Assembly (NCBI RefSeq): GCF_016806835.2
Contig: NZ_CP086111.1
Span: forward strand, 2,863,001 to 2,927,000
Direction: 5' to 3'
Length of the DNA: 64,000 bases
Origin: Skermanella rosea
Lineage (GTDB): Bacteria; Pseudomonadota; Alphaproteobacteria; Azospirillales; Azospirillaceae
Shown here: positions 1 through 7,723 of the stretch, piece after piece
How the letters are laid out: each line of letters begins with the position of its first letter
How positions within the stretch are numbered: position 1 is the first letter of the stretch
Program-made: the position numbers and the translations under genes
The notes under the pieces: generated by a model
Told to the model about the DNA's origin: nothing
The model's input: only the letters and a program-made list of their open reading frames with translations
Database searches by the model: none

Positions 1-871
1 ACCGGGCATCCGGGCGCTGCTGGCCTATCTGCACCACAGCCATCATGTCGGCTTCGAGCGGCTGTCGCGGATGCTGGAGGAGGTGTTCGGGCTGACGATC
101 TCCGAGGGCGCCATCGCCCATGCGTTGCGCCGCATGGGCACGGCGTTCGACACGGCCTGCGCGGCGATCAAGGCCAAACTCCTGGGCGCCCCGGTGATCG
201 CCTCGGATGAGGCCCGGGTCAACGGCGTGACCCACTGGCAGTGGGTGTTCCATTCCGAGAAGGCCGTGCTGCACACCATCGCGCTCGGCCGGGGCCGCGC
301 GGTGCCCGCCGGGATCCTGGGGGGCATCGGCCCGAGGTGTGGATCTCCGACCGCTACGCCGGGCAGCAGGAACTGGGACGGGTCCATCAGGTCTGCCTGG
401 CCCGCGTCTTGCGCGACGTGCAGTACGCCATCGACTGCGGCGACACCGTGGTCGCACCCAGGATCCGCGATCACTTGGCACTGGGCCATCCGCGTCGGCA
501 AGCGAAGACCGGGCCTGAAGGACGGCACGCTGGCCGCCTACGCCGCCAAGGCCGAGCGGGGCCTCGATGCCCTGGTCGGCGTCCCCGCCGCCCATCCGGC
601 CGGACGCGAACTGCAGCGCCTGGTCAAGACCTGGCGGGGCAAGTTCTTCGTCTTCCTCGCCGATCGCCGCGTGCCGCCGACCAACAACGCCAGCGAGCAG
701 GAAATCCGCCCGTCCGTGGTCTTCCGCAAGGTCACCAACGGCTTCCGATCCGACTGGGGGCCCGGCATCCACGCAGGCTATCGCTCCGTCACCGGAACGG
801 CCCGCCGGCAAGGTCAATCCGCCTGGACCACCATCCGCGACCCCGTCGGCGGAACCTTCGCCGTCGCCTGA
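1..871 (+). pseudogene. IS66-family transposase (TnpC) remnant, frameshifted, 5' end outside window
   Basis: The translation reads as the catalytic part of an IS66 transposase but changes frame twice. Frame 2 is open from the window edge and gives an IS66-like segment ending near base 330. Frame 1 then carries the continuation (VWISDRYAGQQELG, HQVCLARVLRDVQYAI) to about base 470. Frame 2 resumes with WAIRVGKRRPGLKDGTL and the typical end FFVFLADRRVPPTNNASEQ and FRKVTNGFRSDWG, stopping at 869-871. A normal IS66 TnpC is one reading frame, so this copy should be dead unless the shifts are sequencing errors. It lies just outside the left end of the tRNA-Ser island. I could not define terminal inverted repeats. 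Confidence 0.85.
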
Positions 872-1075
872 CGGCTCAGAAAGCGCCGCAGGATTGAGCA
901 ACTATACGACAACATCATGAATGAAAAAAACAATCGGGTATGTGAGACGGCACTTCCGCACTCGGCTCCCCCCGATCGACTGGGCTGACGGATGGGCCAC
1001 ATCCGTGGTACACATGCCCTGGTGGGACGGCACCCGCGTGCCGCGGACTGCCTGGGTTTCCCGGTCGGGGGAAAG
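872..1075. other. Intergenic sequence between IS66 remnant and island boundary
   Basis: No convincing reading frame is visible. It probably holds the end of the IS66 element and a little flanking DNA. The non-coding stretch continues past the att repeat to the integrase start at 1272, so the whole gap is about 400 bases. Confidence 0.5.
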
Positions 1076-1089
1076 TGGCGGATAGGGTG
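1076..1089. repeat. Candidate attachment site, copy of the tRNA-Ser 3' end
   Basis: The 14 bases TGGCGGATAGGGTG are identical to 23675-23688, which are the CCA end, discriminator and acceptor strand of tRNA-Ser. They lie 182 bases upstream of a tyrosine integrase. A tRNA 3'-end repeat next to an integrase is the usual signature of an att site. Identity stops abruptly after base 1089. The site was identified by reading; excision was not shown. Confidence 0.8.
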
Positions 1090-1271
1090 TCCGCCTAACT
1101 GCTGTTCCTCGCTGTCCGTAAACGTCTCAAAAACCCTATCTATCTCAACCCGCTGACGCCGGAATGTCTCACCTTGTTCGCCAATAACCCCTGCAATCCG
1201 CCATACTTGGATGGTACAAAGGATGGGACAAGGTTCCGAACATGTTCCAGAGATGACAGGGCGAAGCAAGT

Positions 1272-2540
1272 ATGGCACGTACGATGGGGCGGCTGACGGC
1301 GATGGCGGTGACGCGGGCGACGAAGCCGGGCATGTATGCTGATGGCGGGGGATTGTACCTCCGGGTCGGGCCGAACGGCGCGAAGTCATGGGTGTTCCGC
1401 TTCCGGGTTGACGGCAAGCGCCGCGACATGGGGCTCGGGCCGCTTCATGCCGTTACCCTGGCCATCGCGCGCGAAAAGGCCACTGCCTGCCGAACTGAAC
1501 GGTTCGACGGGCGCGACCCACTGGAAAGCCGTCAAGCCAGCAGGCTGGCCGAGAAGCTGGCTGCTTCAAAGGCCATGACCTTCCGGCAATGTGCCGCCGG
1601 CTACATCGATGCCCATCGATCGGGATGGAAGAACGAGAAGCATGCCGCCCAATGGGGCTCGACCCTGGAGGCTTATGCTTATCCGATCTTCGGCGACCTG
1701 CCGGTTCAGGCGGTTGATACCGCGCTGGTGATGAAGGCGCTGGAGCCGATCTGGAGGACGAAGACCGAGACTGCAAGCCGGCTACGTGGCCGTGTAGAGG
1801 CGGTGCTGGACTGGGCGACCGCGCGGGAGTTCCGGCGGGGTGACAATCCAGCTCGATGGCGCGGCCACCTGGATCACCTCCTCCCCTTGCGTGCCAAGGT
1901 CCAGAAGGTCCAGCACCATCCGGCGCTGCCCTATACCGAGATCGGCGCCTTCATGACGTCTCTGCGGTCCCAGCAGGGCCATGCGGCGCGGGCGCTGGAG
2001 TTCCTGATCCTGACGGCCGGCAGGACCGGCGAGGTGATCGGCGCGCGGTGGAGCGAGATCGATCTGATGGAGGGCGTATGGATCGTTCCGGCAAGTCGGA
2101 TGAAGGCCGGCAGGGAACACCGCGTTCCGCTCTCGGCGCCCGCGATCAAGCTGATCCGGGAACAACAGGCGGCAGCGGAGCTGGTCGAGGGGCGACTGGA
2201 TGGGTTCGTGTTCCCCGGCGGGCGTCCCGGCAAGGGGCTGTCGAACATGGCTCTCCTGAAGCTGCTGGGGCGCATGAAGCGGGATGACCTGACCGCCCAT
2301 GGTTTCCGCTCGACGTTCCGGGATTGGGCGGCCGAGCAGACGCATTTCCCACGGGACGTCGCGGAAATGGCCCTGGCGCATACCGTTTCGGACAAGGTAG
2401 AGGCCGCATACCGGCGGGGTGACCTGTTCGGTAAGCGGCGAAAGCTGATGGAAGCATGGGCGACGTATTGCGGAACCATGCCGGCGATGAAGGGCGAAGT
2501 CGTTTCACTGAACCAGGGTCGAAATGGAACAAGATCATGA
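1272..2540 (+). CDS. Tyrosine-type site-specific integrase, P4 family
   Basis: A 422-residue protein with an N-terminal DUF4102-like DNA-binding domain (GGGLYLRVGPNGAKSWVFRF near residues 25-44), a core-binding domain, and a C-terminal catalytic domain. The catalytic set is visible: Arg251 in TAGRTGEV, His343 and Arg346 in HGFRSTFRDWA, His370 in ALAHTVSDKVEAAY, and Tyr380 as nucleophile. Length is normal for the family, so it looks active. It lies 182 bases inside the left att copy and reads into the island, so in the circular form it would sit beside attP. The expected role is integration into, and excision from, tRNA-Ser. Confidence 0.93.
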   Translation: MARTMGRLTAMAVTRATKPGMYADGGGLYLRVGPNGAKSWVFRFRVDGKRRDMGLGPLHAVTLAIAREKATACRTERFDGRDPLESRQASRLAEKLAASKAMTFRQCAAGYIDAHRSGWKNEKHAAQWGSTLEAYAYPIFGDLPVQAVDTALVMKALEPIWRTKTETASRLRGRVEAVLDWATAREFRRGDNPARWRGHLDHLLPLRAKVQKVQHHPALPYTEIGAFMTSLRSQQGHAARALEFLILTAGRTGEVIGARWSEIDLMEGVWIVPASRMKAGREHRVPLSAPAIKLIREQQAAAELVEGRLDGFVFPGGRPGKGLSNMALLKLLGRMKRDDLTAHGFRSTFRDWAAEQTHFPRDVAEMALAHTVSDKVEAAYRRGDLFGKRRKLMEAWATYCGTMPAMKGEVVSLNQGRNGTRS

Positions 2541-2807
2541 ATGCGTTACCCACCTGTCGCCCCCTCGGGAGGGTCTGCGCGTTGGCCTTCGGAGGAACCA
2601 TACCCCCTGCCGCCGAACCTGGCCGATCTGGCGGCCGACCCCGGCGAACTATGGCCCGACGATATCGTTCCCGAAGGTGAAGGGGAGGTCCCGCTGTTCG
2701 ACGCGTGGCTCCAGGCAGCGGATGTCCGGCCGAACTGGTCGAAGCACTCGCCCCGGCCAGATCACCCGCCACACCGATCGGCCTGTACGAGGCGGATGAT
2801 GGCATGA
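2541..2807 (+). CDS. Small hypothetical protein directly after the integrase
   Basis: An 88-residue frame whose ATG abuts the integrase stop codon. The middle is acidic and proline-rich (DPGELWPDDIVPEGEGEV, then PLFDAWLQAAD), which is more protein-like than the overlapping frame starting at 2524. No family is recognised. The basic C-terminal end may be fortuitous. Abutting the integrase suggests translational coupling, but a spurious frame cannot be excluded. Confidence 0.35.
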   Translation: MRYPPVAPSGGSARWPSEEPYPLPPNLADLAADPGELWPDDIVPEGEGEVPLFDAWLQAADVRPNWSKHSPRPDHPPHRSACTRRMMA

Positions 2808-2855
2808 CGGCAGGAGGGTGCCTTTCCTGATCGATGGGACGGGATGGGGGCAGAT

Positions 2856-2876
2856 GGTAGGTACCCGGTACCTGCC
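2856..2876. promoter_or_regulatory. Near-perfect palindrome
   Basis: GGTAGGTACC and GGTACCTGCC are inverted copies around a central C, with one mismatch. It lies in the 216-base gap between the small post-integrase frame and a small membrane protein gene. It could be an operator or a regulator-binding site for the element; no function is shown. Confidence 0.35.
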
Positions 2877-3023
2877 ACATCGCGATCATGGGTCCCATCT
2901 TCGCCATCTAAGGACCTGATTGAGCTGGCATCGGTCTACCCTAAGCGATTACGCAGCCATTCTCGGCTCACCCTATGGCACCCTGATAGGATGGCTATTG
3001 AACCAATGAAGGAGTGATAACCT

Positions 3024-3155
3024 GTGATCGAACTGACGGTCATTATCATCCTGTCAAACCTCGTTATTGTAGCGACTTTGATTTATCAAGGCTACAACGG
3101 CCCTGCCGCGTTGCTGGGCTTGACGGTGGGGCTGCTGGCATTGTCGCTGCTGTAA
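3024..3155 (+). CDS. Small two-helix membrane protein (43 aa)
   Basis: The frame starts with GTG at 3024, nine bases after a good ribosome-binding site (AAGGAG, 3009-3014), and ends with TAA at 3153-3155. The product is almost entirely hydrophobic: one helix near residues 3-19 (LTVIIILSNLVIVATLIY), a short polar turn (QGYNG), then a second helix rich in Leu and Gly. No family is recognised. Such proteins can be holin-like, toxins or subunits of small membrane complexes; the sequence does not decide which. The strong SD supports translation. Confidence 0.5.
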   Translation: MIELTVIIILSNLVIVATLIYQGYNGPAALLGLTVGLLALSLL

Positions 3156-3438
3156 AGCGCCGACCGCCTCAAAGCTTTCGATAGCAAGCAAAAAACGCGA
3201 GCATGATCAGGGCACCGGCGAGGTGACCGAGTGATGGCCTCAGCGGCAGAAGCCGCGCGCTTAGAGTCGAGGGACACTGATTTTCGGGCCGCCCCGAGGC
3301 TTTCTTGGCGGCCTCCAGCAGACTGCGTGCCGGTATCCAGCGGATCGGGACCAATGTGGAACCATACACATCTGACTTGCGAGAAACAGGTGGGCAGAGG
3401 GAACGATATAGCCGAAGTGTTTGAGATTAGGCTCATGT
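3156..3438. other. Intergenic region, no supported gene
   Basis: There is a short frame at 3231-3548 on the plus strand, but it overlaps the end of the AT-rich gene on the other strand and looks like a shadow. Base composition falls from GC-rich to AT-rich across this stretch, marking the edge of the low-GC segment. Confidence 0.4.
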
Positions 3439-4077
3439 TTATGACACACCAAATACAAAAAACTTCAAACGGTCCGGAAATAGGTGCATGTAGTCATATA
3501 GAGCATAATATAATGCAGTCAACAACAACGTGCCAACAACACTGGTAAACGCAGCCCGAGCTCCAACTCCAATTATCCCATAGAATCTAGATGTTGGTTT
3601 TGCTCTATGCACTGCAACATCTATAATATGCAGTAAAATTTTTCTTCTTTCATAACCAAGCTTTTTTTGTTCATCAGTTAAGAACATCAATTCGCGAAGA
3701 GAGGAGCCAATGACCCAAGCAAAATAGAACAATGATCCATACGTCGAGACTATCAAAGAGCTGAATTTTACATATTCCCTAGGTTCTTCCGTAAAATTAG
3801 TAAGTCCTCCATATCCTAATGAAATAATTACACCCATATATATAGCCCTGAAAATAATCAGAAGTACGTTATTTCTTTCCCATGCTAATCCAAGCCAGAC
3901 CCCACAAGATATAAAACATACAGATGTTAATGAAACAGCTAAACCCAAGCTGAGCGAGCCCATATCATATTGTCTGGCTAATATTATCGCAACTAAGCTT
4001 GGTATCATTACTGTTTCTTCATGAGGCGGCCCATATTTTTTTAGAAAATTTATGAAATTTCTCAGTTTTTGCACCAT
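3439..4077 (-). CDS. AT-rich multi-pass membrane protein of unknown function
   Basis: A 212-residue protein with about five hydrophobic segments: near residues 24-35, 43-64, 70-90, 108-125, and a C-terminal one around 172-195 (ALYYALYDYMHLF). A cytosolic loop between the last two contains TDEQKKLGYERRKILLH. A GGAGG ribosome-binding site lies just upstream of the ATG on the minus strand. The gene is conspicuously AT-rich, unlike everything else in the window, and many codons end in A or T, so it was probably acquired from a low-GC donor. No family is recognised and no catalytic motif is visible. Confidence 0.7.
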   Translation of the reverse strand: MVQKLRNFINFLKKYGPPHEETVMIPSLVAIILARQYDMGSLSLGLAVSLTSVCFISCGVWLGLAWERNNVLLIIFRAIYMGVIISLGYGGLTNFTEEPREYVKFSSLIVSTYGSLFYFAWVIGSSLRELMFLTDEQKKLGYERRKILLHIIDVAVHRAKPTSRFYGIIGVGARAAFTSVVGTLLLTALYYALYDYMHLFPDRLKFFVFGVS

Positions 4078-4540
4078 AAACCTCCAGCAAGTTACATTCT
4101 GGATACTGGTTTTTATTTCCTCTTTTTATCAAGTGTCTCAAAAGAATATAAGCAGATACGTATAGGTTAATACTGAAGTTTCTCATTTTATTGCATCAAG
4201 CAGTTATTGCCACCAGGACTGCCGCGACTGCCCTAGCTCGGGCAGCGCTCTCTCTGGTTCCGCTTCCAAATAACCTCTGTTGACGTGCAACGCGGCACGC
4301 CGATCGATCAGCTCCCTGATCTAGTCGAACATGGTCGTGACGTCGCCCGCCATGCATACCTGATCGGCTTTGGCATGATCGATCTCGGTGTGCCTCTGAG
4401 ACGCAACACGCGCGACATTCCACTCCTCGATGGTCACGCTTGATCGGCATTGCCCCGGCCCGCGAAGGCCATCACCAAGCGGGCCAGTTTCGATGACACA
4501 ATATCTATCGTGGGAGCGCCAGGTAAGCCCCTGACCTATG

Positions 4541-4638
4541 CCGATCTCCGGGTCGCAGAAGTGGGTATAGAAATTAAGGTCCTTCTCCACACTCAGCCGT
4601 CAGAACGCCTATAGCGGCCTTCTAGCGGCCCGCATGAC
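4541..4638 (-). repeat. Degenerate duplicated segment, copy A
   Basis: Alignable with 4946-5045 at roughly 70 percent identity by eye, strongest over the last 35 bases (AGCGGCCTTCTAGCGGCCCG against AGCGGCCTTCCAGCGGCCCG, then CATGAC). Read on the minus strand it covers the start of a short coding remnant containing NFYTHFCDPEIGIGQGLTW. The matching remnant in copy B reads AYTHLHGLEIGERTIA, so the two are diverged paralogous fragments. Confidence 0.5.
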
Positions 4639-4639
4639 A

Positions 4640-4885
4640 TCGATCAGCTTCCAGTTGCTGCCGTCTCCATATCCATCCTCGCTCGGCGTTCGCGCACCGC
4701 GGCCTCGTCCGCGGCCCGGGCCACGCGGCCGGCTGACAATTCCCAGGCGAATGCCGCGTCGAGCAGGCGTGCCATTTCCGGCTCGGTCTCGCGCCAGACC
4801 CGGCAAGCTGTCGGTGTCCATTGACCAGGATTGCGGCCCACCTTGCTTGCTGATCCGCAGCCAGCAGGCCGGGGAAGTCACTCAT
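4640..4885 (-). pseudogene. Short frameshifted gene remnant (MSDFPGLL...)
   Basis: Starts MSDFPGLLAADQQARWAAIL with an ATGA overlap to an upstream remnant ending in WERVEHE. After about 28 residues the protein-like reading moves to another frame (VWRETEPEMARLLDAAFAWE, then LSAGRVARAADEAAVRERRA) and stops near 4644. The intact ancestor would have been about 80-90 residues, mostly helical and charged. No family is recognised. The shift could also be a sequencing error. Confidence 0.4.
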
Positions 4886-4945
4886 CTATGCTCTACCCTT
4901 TCCCAGATCCGGCCCAACACCCGCAAGCAAGCGATTGTCCGCTCC

Positions 4946-5045
4946 CCGATTTCCAGGCCGTGGAGGTGGGTGTAGGCATCGGTGCCACCTTCCCCTAGTC
5001 GGACGGTCAGAAGGCATCCAGCGGCCTTCCAGCGGCCCGCATGAC
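4946..5045 (-). repeat. Degenerate duplicated segment, copy B
   Basis: Partner of 4541-4638. The shared minus-strand peptide is AYTHLHGLEIGERTIA in this copy. Alignment needs a gap of two bases and is lost on both sides. Confidence 0.5.
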
Positions 5046-5600
5046 GCCCGATCGGCCCAGACGTGCCCCGCCTTCGACGTCACGGGTCCCATCCAGCCGC
5101 CCAAATGTCCCCTTTCGGCTCCTAGGTCAAGGCGTCCCCCCTTCAACCGGCGCCATCTTCAGATCGCGCAGCCCCAACTCCAACGCCTTCTCGTAGGCAT
5201 CCTGGTCTTCCCCGGCTCAAGTCATCGATGTCGTGGTTATCCCGCAACCTGCCGGGGTCTATAGGTCGATCGTCTCTATCATGGTGTCGTCGAGCGGGAT
5301 CGGGAACAGGACCAGCTGCTTGCGGGTCCGCTCCGTCGCCGCTTCCCTCTACGGCATCACGTCTGGGGTAGTGGCGCAATGGCCAGGCATGTCGGCTAGG
5401 AGGAGGTAGGTGCCGGCCATCCCATCATCGAGGCGGCGGGTCCCATCTTACCCGCCAATCACCATCCCCGTCATCGACGTCCAAACTTCCCGGACCACTC
5501 CCTACAGAGCCATCCTGGTAGGTCCTGGTATGTTTCCGAAGCCTTCCATCCGGGGAGATGACGGGCTAAATGGCGGGTTCCTCAAACCCGGAGACCGGAC

Positions 5601-6332
5601 ATGCCTGCCGATGATGAAAACAATGCCGGCTCCTCTATCCAAGTCGACGAAACCGGCTGGCGTCGAGCACTTCAGCAAACCGACTCTCGGCGCCTTCCGC
5701 CGGAAGAGCTTCGGCGGTACGAGTCCGAGGCCAAGGTCATCCGCGCCCGTACAGACGAACTAGATGAGGGGGATGATGAGAACCTAGCTGACCGCGCCGC
5801 CATTCTGGAGGCATGCGCAACCCGTTACTACCTGCACCGGACCGAAACAATGTCGCCGAAGGGGGCGGATAGCCGCGCCGAAGCCATTCGGATAATGGAA
5901 GAAGCCAAAGTTTTTCTCGAAGCTGTGGATCATATGAGCGACATCACCTTAGATCGCCTGGATGAGCTGGGCGGGGAGGTTGGTGCATCCTATCGAGCGG
6001 TCATCAGGACGCTGGACGCGGCCAAGCAGCTCATCGGTCCTGCCCCGGCCGGGAGGCCATCTCATAAACACTTGGATAAATTCGTCGCGAAGCTCGCCAA
6101 GACCATTTACGTCCTCTACGACATCGAACTCAGGGTCTACTTCACTGATGCCGGACATCCCATTCCGGCTGTTTCAGAATTTCTGTGGAAGCTGGTCAAG
6201 CACTTCGATCCGGGGGTGGACGAGGGAAGCCTGCGTACTGCCATGAGGCGAACCAAAAAGAAGTGTAATGCCATGAGGCGGGCCAGAGAGAAGTTCGAAG
6301 CGGCTCGTCGACTGACAGAAAACCCCTCTTGA
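5601..6332 (+). CDS. Hypothetical helical protein of the island
   Basis: A 243-residue, charged, soluble and largely helical protein. It contains segments such as LPPEELRRYESEAKVIRART (residues 31-50) and LDRLDELGGEVGASYRAVIR in the middle, with a strongly basic C-terminus (AMRRTKKKCNAMRRAREKFE). No signal peptide or membrane helix is seen. The frame is clean, has normal GC for the genome, and lies upstream of the replication module in the same direction. No family is recognised. The basic end could bind nucleic acid, but that is only an inference. Confidence 0.65.
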   Translation: MPADDENNAGSSIQVDETGWRRALQQTDSRRLPPEELRRYESEAKVIRARTDELDEGDDENLADRAAILEACATRYYLHRTETMSPKGADSRAEAIRIMEEAKVFLEAVDHMSDITLDRLDELGGEVGASYRAVIRTLDAAKQLIGPAPAGRPSHKHLDKFVAKLAKTIYVLYDIELRVYFTDAGHPIPAVSEFLWKLVKHFDPGVDEGSLRTAMRRTKKKCNAMRRAREKFEAARRLTENPS

Positions 6333-6423
6333 AGTATTAGGATTTCTGTCAGCGACAGATGGCGAGATCATGAGCAACATGGTGTAAATGATTGTCCATC
6401 GAGGTTCTCGATGGAGTCACATC

Positions 6424-6837
6424 ATGAAGAATACTTCCTGCGCTTCGACTGTCCCGGAACAGGACATAACATTCGCCAATCAGCCCTGGAGGCGTGCGTT
6501 TTACTCGATCGAACAGATCAAGACACTCACCTCCATCTCCCGCACCACGATCTACCGTGAAGCCCAGGCCGGTCGCCTGAAGTTATCGAAGCTCGCTGGC
6601 CGGACCGGTGCCATGGACGAGGACTTCATGGCCTGGCTCTCACTGGGCGAGGAGATCAAGCGGACGCTGTCCGGCGCCATCGAGTCCCCCAGTCGCGGGC
6701 GCGCTTCCCCTCGCCCTCGGAGACCTGACGGACGCCATCCGACATCCCCACCACGGCGAGGTTCGCCGGCTGGCGAGGTCAGTGCCGCACGTATTCAGCA
6801 ACCACCCCTCTGCCTTTCGCCCGGGGTAAAGGCATGA
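6424..6837 (+). CDS. AlpA/MerR-like helix-turn-helix protein (putative excisionase or regulator)
   Basis: Residues 25-65 form an excisionase-type winged HTH: FYSIEQIKTLTSISRTTIYR followed by EAQAGRLKLSKLAGR and an acidic anchor MDEDFMAWL. This layout is that of AlpA-like proteins, which in P4-type elements control integrase or excision. The C-terminal third is Arg/Pro-rich and probably disordered. ATG 6424 is preferred to 6388 because the HTH then starts near the N-terminus. The stop overlaps the next ATG (ATGA), which ties the gene to the replication operon. Confidence 0.7.
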   Translation: MKNTSCASTVPEQDITFANQPWRRAFYSIEQIKTLTSISRTTIYREAQAGRLKLSKLAGRTGAMDEDFMAWLSLGEEIKRTLSGAIESPSRGRASPRPRRPDGRHPTSPPRRGSPAGEVSAARIQQPPLCLSPGVKA

Positions 6838-7358
6838 CCGGCGCTGGGTATGTCAGGACCGACCAGATCAAGGAAGCGGTCGTCGGCCATGAACTCGACG
6901 TGCTGAACGCCATCGGCATCGGCTGGCACGGCGGTCGCGGTCACATCGACTGCCCCTATCTCGATCATGGCGGCAAGGATGACTGGCGCTGGGATACCGG
7001 CAAGGCGCGCGCCTTCTGCACCTGCATCGGCCAACGACCCGATGAGGGCGGATCGCACAGCATCTTCGACGTCGTGCTGGTCCGCGAAGGCGTCGATTTC
7101 GAGGCAGCCAAGATCCGTTTTGCCGAGATCATCGGCCGCGCCCACCTGATCGAGGAAGGCGGTAGCGGTCCGCGCGGTCAGATGCAGGATGCCGTATGTC
7201 TGCTGTCGGCGCCGGTGGAGGACCGGGACGACACGTTGCCGCTAAAGTATCTCGCCGCGCTGCCGCTCGGGATTGATCCAGCAGCGGCGCCGACTCCCCG
7301 CATGTGCGCCGTGGGAAGCAAGGGCGTCGCGGGGTCGAACGAAGGCGTCGAGGCATGA
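6834..7358 (+). CDS. Zinc-ribbon primase-type protein (CHC2-like zinc-binding domain)
   Basis: A 174-residue protein with a zinc-finger pattern of the primase N-terminal type: HIDCPYLDHGG, a Trp-rich strand DDWRWD, then AFCTCIG. This gives Cys-x2-Tyr-x2-His followed by Cys-x-Cys about 20 residues later, as in toprim/primase zinc-binding domains that read single-stranded templates. The rest (SIFDVVLVREGVDFEAAKIR) matches helices that follow such fingers. There is no catalytic primase domain here; that lies two genes downstream. The gene overlaps both neighbours by ATGA, so the four genes form one coupled operon. Confidence 0.7.
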   Translation: MTGAGYVRTDQIKEAVVGHELDVLNAIGIGWHGGRGHIDCPYLDHGGKDDWRWDTGKARAFCTCIGQRPDEGGSHSIFDVVLVREGVDFEAAKIRFAEIIGRAHLIEEGGSGPRGQMQDAVCLLSAPVEDRDDTLPLKYLAALPLGIDPAAAPTPRMCAVGSKGVAGSNEGVEA

Positions 7359-7723
7359 AGCGACTGTCAAAGCGGGCAACATCCCGGCGCGATCACCAGG
7401 CGGCTTCCAAGGACGATGCCGCATGGTTCAAGGCCAATCCGGACCGCAGCCATCGCCTGCGCCGTCCCTATGACGTCGAACTGCGGGAAACAATGGCTCC
7501 CGCCGCAACACCCGCGTCGGCAATACCCTACGTCGTCGCTCGGCAGGTCTGTCCAGGATTTCGGCTTCGGATGCTCATCTGGTCCGACATCGAAGTCCCC
7601 GATACCGAAGCCATCGGACACGCCCTATTCGATCTATCTACCAAACAGACGCCGGGTCAGCCTTTGCCGATGGCGAAGGTCGCGGCACTTCAACTCGAAT
7701 ATGCCCGCGGAGGTCGTGCATGA
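7355..7723 (+). CDS. Small hypothetical protein of the replication operon
   Basis: A 122-residue protein. ATG 7355 overlaps the previous stop (ATGA), and its own stop overlaps the primase-helicase start. The N-terminus is very basic (KRLSKRATSRRDHQAASKDD), followed by WFKANPDRSHRLRRPYDVEL and a more hydrophobic middle (YVVARQVCPGFRLRMLIW). No family is named with confidence. Position and coupling suggest an accessory replication or copy-control role, which is an inference. Confidence 0.6.
   Translation: MKRLSKRATSRRDHQAASKDDAAWFKANPDRSHRLRRPYDVELRETMAPAATPASAIPYVVARQVCPGFRLRMLIWSDIEVPDTEAIGHALFDLSTKQTPGQPLPMAKVAALQLEYARGGRA

Larger units (their letters stand above)
4078..5600. other. Decayed coding region with no intact gene
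   Basis: About 1.5 kb with no convincing full-length gene. The first 120 bases share the low GC of the preceding gene. Minus-strand translations give protein-like pieces broken by stops and shifts: DAYTHLHGLEIGERTIACLR just before 4900, KQLVLFPIPLDDTMIETIDL around 5265-5325, and DAYEKALELGLRDLKMAPVE around 5150-5210. Two related segments (4541-4638 and 4946-5045) show that part of this is an old duplication. The motif GGGTCCCATC recurs at about 2890, 5085 and 5437. I read it as a graveyard of small genes. Confidence 0.5.

Noticed and set aside
1076-1089. The 14-bp repeat as chance similarity
   Set aside because: A random 14-base match to the exact end of a tRNA, 182 bases from an integrase, is too unlikely in 64 kb.
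5410-5763. A 117-residue plus-strand frame overlapping the hypothetical protein at 5601
   Set aside because: Pro/Ser/Arg-rich reading in another phase; the frame at 5601-6332 is longer and better.
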